Assembly (NCBI GenBank): GCA_014549065.1
Contig: JACDOX010000027.1
Coordinates: forward strand, 2,363,691 to 2,427,690
Length of the DNA stretch: 64,000 bases
Direction: 5' to 3'
DNA from: Cardinalis cardinalis
Taxonomy: Eukaryota; Chordata; Aves; Passeriformes; Cardinalidae
Below are positions 59,971 to 64,000 of the stretch, one piece after another. Numbering within the stretch: position 1 is the first letter of the stretch; every line of letters begins with the position of its first letter. The notes under the pieces were generated by a model, which worked only from the letters and a program-made list of their open reading frames with translations, did not search any database and had not been told where the DNA came from. Made by a program: the position numbers and the translations under genes.

Positions 59971-62900
59971 TTTGTTTTCTGCCCATGCCCAGAAAAGCCT
60001 GCTGAAATTTCTAGGAAGTATGAGCACTTCGTAGGACAGCTGCCTACGGGCATGAGAGTACAAGGAGAGCCTGCCAGTTTTGATTTCTAGAAAGGTCCTT
60101 CTAGCTACTGTTGTCATTGCTATTCTCTTCTCTTTGACAGCAAGGGCAAATATGNCCATGGCTCTGACTCCTGGGCACAGAGCAGTCTGCCTGCATCCCC
60201 ACACTCCAGTGGCTTCATGCCATTAACCTAATTGTATCAGACACTGGAACCAGTGAAGCCTTTAACTTGTATCTCTGGCTGGTAAAACAACATTAAATTT
60301 TGTGAAACTCAGCAATCCAAAAAAGTTTTCTGCAGACACCTTTGTTAGTAATTGGATTAAGGAACAGATTGTGAATCTACTGAATCTGGTGCGTGTCTAG
60401 GCAGCAGTTGGCTTATAAAAAGATGAAAAAAATCAGCAATTTGGCCCATTAAATGAATGTTCACATGACTGTGTTATAACTATAGATTAAAATAAAACTG
60501 AAATAAATTCTGGATTAAAGTTATAGTCATCAGACTGGCATTTTCATCTCTTCACAAATGGCAGCTTCCACTCTGTGTGGATTTTCCACTTGCAAAATCT
60601 CAGGCATCTGCAAATCACAGAAAACTGAAAATTATTAGTATGATAAAAAAGGTCCTGTTTATAGAAGTTTACTGCATATTTATTATTTACAGTTTTCCAT
60701 TCAATGAGCNCAATTCCTGCCACAACAGGCAGTGATGCAATAGTGACATCATCTGTCAATCAGTACTGATACTGCTGAGAATGAGCCTTTTGCTTTTTTC
60801 CCCAAATGGCTTTCAGAGTAATTGGCACTTCTTATAGAGACNCAGGCAATCTGATGTGTGTTTCGTTTCAGATATTAATTCAGTGTTTTCTGATAGTGCA
60901 TCTACTCATGATTCCTATCAGTTGGTGTTTCATGTTTTCTTTTTTTCTTCCATTCAACTGTAGCTTCTTCCTTGCCTTGTTACCATGTAAACTGTGATAT
61001 ATATGAGCTGGATATTATCAGTTCAGACTATTGTCNTGTAGTGCTCAAATTGAGGCAAGCTTAGCCATAAGCTCCAGCTGGTGTGGGACCATGTTATAAC
61101 CCAGGGAATGAATAGGAATGTGTAGGCAAAGAAACCATGACCAAGTACAAGATTTTTCATCTATTTCAGTTACAATTATCTCCAGTGTAATCTCTAGTTA
61201 TATAAACCAAACANTTTTCCAGGAAAAGTAAAGTTTTTNGTTTTAGATACACTACCTGTAAACTTTAAGTAGTTTATCCCACTGAGAGAACAACTATATA
61301 GTGTGGTCTAGCTCATAAAGATAAGGTGTCCTTCTTCCTGCAATAAGCAGCAGTATTGCCTATNAAAATGCAATTGCTTCACAGAGATGGTACTTCTTCC
61401 CCTTCTGCCCCAATACCCAAAAAANACAACCAATAAAACCAAGCAGCACTAAAATAATATTGACTTAAATGAACAGAAGGGATTAATGACATCTAGAGTA
61501 ATGAGAGCCCAATTCTAATCCCAGGCAGAGTTCTAGAGGGAAGAGCTGCCACCCAAAAGAAAAGAGCTGCTTGTGAAGCCCGTAAGAGTATTGATTCTGC
61601 TCTCTGTGTTGCACACAATCCATTTACAAATGGCAATATGGAATTTCCAGCTATTTTATAACAAAAACAAATCCATAGTGGTATTTTTCCCCTAACCTGT
61701 ACCAATGTGTGCTAGTGTGTACCAAATCCTTGACTTCAGTGAATGTGAGTAAATCCCTTGAATTATCTTGTCTATACCAGCTCAGGGCCCAGCCTTTAAG
61801 AGCTGTGCCTNGACTGTTGGATGGAACAGGACCATGTCCCTGTGCAATCATGACCAGATTGTGACAGCCCACACTGGCTATGTGCTTTTTGGAAATTTTT
61901 GCTTGTACCCTCTAGAGCCCCACTAAACAGCACACATCACAATCTGGGCNAGAGCACGGTCTTTCCAGCTGGCATAAAAGGCAAACCCAGATATTCTGGG
62001 GGGAAAAAAGAGAATTTATTTATTTTTACAGTAATCCATGCAGTGTCTGTTGCCCTCAGAGCGGGGGGTCTGACCTTTCAATATCTGGTGTTCCTGCACA
62101 GGTGTAGATGCATAGCATCTAATATAAGTCAATGCTAATTCTAATGCTGAATTCAGCACCACCACAGAAATTACAGCTGTAGCACTATGTGTGGAAACAG
62201 TCATAGACATACNGAAAGATTATGCTAGATACCTGCACTTTTATTAAAAAACAATGAAGACAAGGAGCTTTCTATAGGCTTACAAAAGTAAGGACTAATG
62301 ATGCATGAGCATCAGAAATTCTTCTCACAAACAGTCTTCTGACTCTCTAAGCAAATTTCTATAAACCGTGTTTTCTGTTTGCTCTGTCCAAGTATTGAAA
62401 TGAATTTGTTGTCTCCTAAAGCAGTGGGGTTCTCAGCATCTGACTCGGCATTAGGGAGCAGGANTATCTGCCATTGATCTCATTGATATTGGCTAAGAGC
62501 CAGCATGAGTTTTCTGCAGAAGCAAATTCGGAGTTCATAACTGCTGAGTATTCAGCAATTCATATCCCATTACTGAGAGCTACTTCCTCAGTTAGAGAAT
62601 ATTCCCATGAGAGCCATGCATCCTAAGCACCTTGAATCCATAACATAAAAATTCACATTTCGCTTCTCGGAAATAAGACATAAANAATATTCATTCATGA
62701 GAAACATTTTGTGAGTAATTTCTTATAGCAACCATTGAAAACTCACTCTTCATTTATGTGGTGCTTGCAGACAGAAACGTTGTGGGGAAATTGGAGTATA
62801 TAGCTCCTGTTTATGTTTTGTCCTGGGAACTCAGGACAAGCCCAGCTGGGAACCACCAGGGATTACCTCCTGTGCTGAGACTAGAGGGAAGCAGTAATTT

Positions 62901-64000
62901 TGTTCTCTTCCCATTTTTTTTTTTTATCCATGGCCAATCCTATCTGGCTTCACATCACCTGTACGGATACAACTGTAGTTATCTCTACAGTTTTGTCTGA
63001 GAATACCACTGCATCTGGGAGGTTTATACAGTTTTATACCCTCCATATANGAGCTAAAGAAATATCTTAGCCAAGAGAATATTGCTATTTCGGTATCTGA
63101 CTTAGTGCAGGTAAAAATCCGTGTCACCAGGGAGCTCGTGTGCGCAGCCGGGAGTCAGNTGCGGAGACTCCGGAGGTGGAGGCTCCCATCTAGCGGTGAA
63201 ACTGATCGGCAAAAGGAGCCGGTCTCAGGAGCGAGCATTGCTGGGGGCCTTGTGAGCATCCTCCCTCGTGTTCCAAACCACAGCTGACTCAGGAGGAGAG
63301 AAAGACAGTGGGAAAAGCCAGGCAACCCCCAGCGTTTCTAAAGTTGGGGGCAAGCAGTTCAATTCTGGCGAGAAGGGAACACAGCTCTCTGGGGTGGGTG
63401 TTGTCTTTGGCTGAAGGACATTGTGCAGATGTTCTGGCAGTAGCTGAGGTACTGTGAGCCGAACCACAGGCTCAGGAAAGGCAGAGAGCAAAGCCTGGTC
63501 TCTGCACAGTAACCTGGAATTTCAGACTTCCTTTGTCAGAAAAAAAAAAAAAAAATTATCTGTCATGTAGAGTGAGGAGAAAACATAATCACTTCTGCCA
63601 GGNTGCGCCGATGAAATTGAATAAACAGAGCACTTCTTGGAAAATATAATGACATTATAGGCTCCCCAACAACAATGAACTTTGCAAAGAGGTCTGTGAC
63701 CTTGTGAAGGTTGGTTTTGTGAGGGTGGCCTACCTATTTCCCCCTGAAACCACCTCAATCTTCCCCCAAAACCTCCCCCAGACACCACAGAACAATTTTT
63801 GATATCCACAGGCACACATCCAGGCGAACTGTGAAGAAATCTAAGTGCATATTTCATAAGNACATCAATAACCATAACCATATTGACTATGCAAAAAATG
63901 AAGAACAGTGACACTTGAGTGATAAAAGATAGTGTTCTGCATAATGTTGAAGTCCATAAGGTGAACTGAAGTGAATTAAATTGAAATATCAACTCAGTTT

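Larger units (their letters stand above)
44552..64000. other. Region upstream of FAM124A, no supported gene
   Basis: About 19 kb right of the promoter contain one solo LTR, one CR1 tail, an old amniote repeat, several low-complexity tracts and local duplications. No exon with recognisable homology was found. Mammalian maps, from memory, place a soluble guanylate cyclase beta-2 gene or pseudogene on this side, and I saw no heme-NO-binding or cyclase motif. Open stretches at 48116-48267 and 58857-59160 are discussed as weak leads only. Confidence 0.6.

Noticed and set aside
44552..64000. Exons of a guanylate cyclase beta-2 gene expected upstream from mammalian maps
   Set aside because: No heme-NO-binding, PAS or cyclase motif was seen in any frame. 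The gene, if present, must lie beyond the window.

Overview
The window is vertebrate nuclear DNA, most likely from a songbird. Long non-coding stretches surround one split gene. The recognisable old repeats are CR1 LINE pieces, many with the bird-type 3' tail. There are several solo LTRs, and no mammalian SINEs were seen. The LTR families look like ones I remember from passerine genomes, so 'passerine' is an inference and 'bird' is firmer. Single ambiguous bases (n) are scattered through the assembly, roughly one every few hundred bases.

The only gene I can support is FAM124A on the minus strand, complete in four coding exons: exon 1 at 44063-44005, exon 2 (32 nt) at 32786-32755, exon 3 at 16664-15925 and exon 4 at 6947-6150. 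Frames join exactly across all three introns (phases 2, 1, 0). All donors are GT and all acceptors AG. The spliced product is 542 residues with no internal stop, close to the length I remember for mammalian FAM124A (about 546). The start lies in a CpG island whose upstream half is lost in a 321-base assembly gap (44231-44551).

Layout from left to right. Bases 1-6149 lie downstream of the gene and hold two CR1 copies, the second keeping decayed reverse-transcriptase reading frames. Intron 3 (6948-15924) holds CR1 pieces and a tight group of AP-1-type motifs. Intron 2 (16665-32754) holds a solo LTR with perfect 6-bp target duplications, an ERV-L-like LTR piece containing a 46-bp modular array, more CR1 pieces and a duplicated homeodomain-type palindrome. 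Intron 1 (32787-44004) holds a second solo LTR, homologous to the first but inverted. Bases 44552-64000 lie upstream of the gene; I see no exon I can defend there. They hold a third solo LTR of a different family, a CR1 tail, a G-quadruplex-capable hexamer tract, a double hairpin and a small CpG cluster at the far right.

I found no new enzyme system, CRISPR array, RNA gene or operon-like structure. The best leads are the paired LTRs with unusual termini, the motif clusters inside FAM124A introns, the adjacent perfect and near-perfect palindromes at 57861-57935, and the uneven distribution of ambiguous bases.
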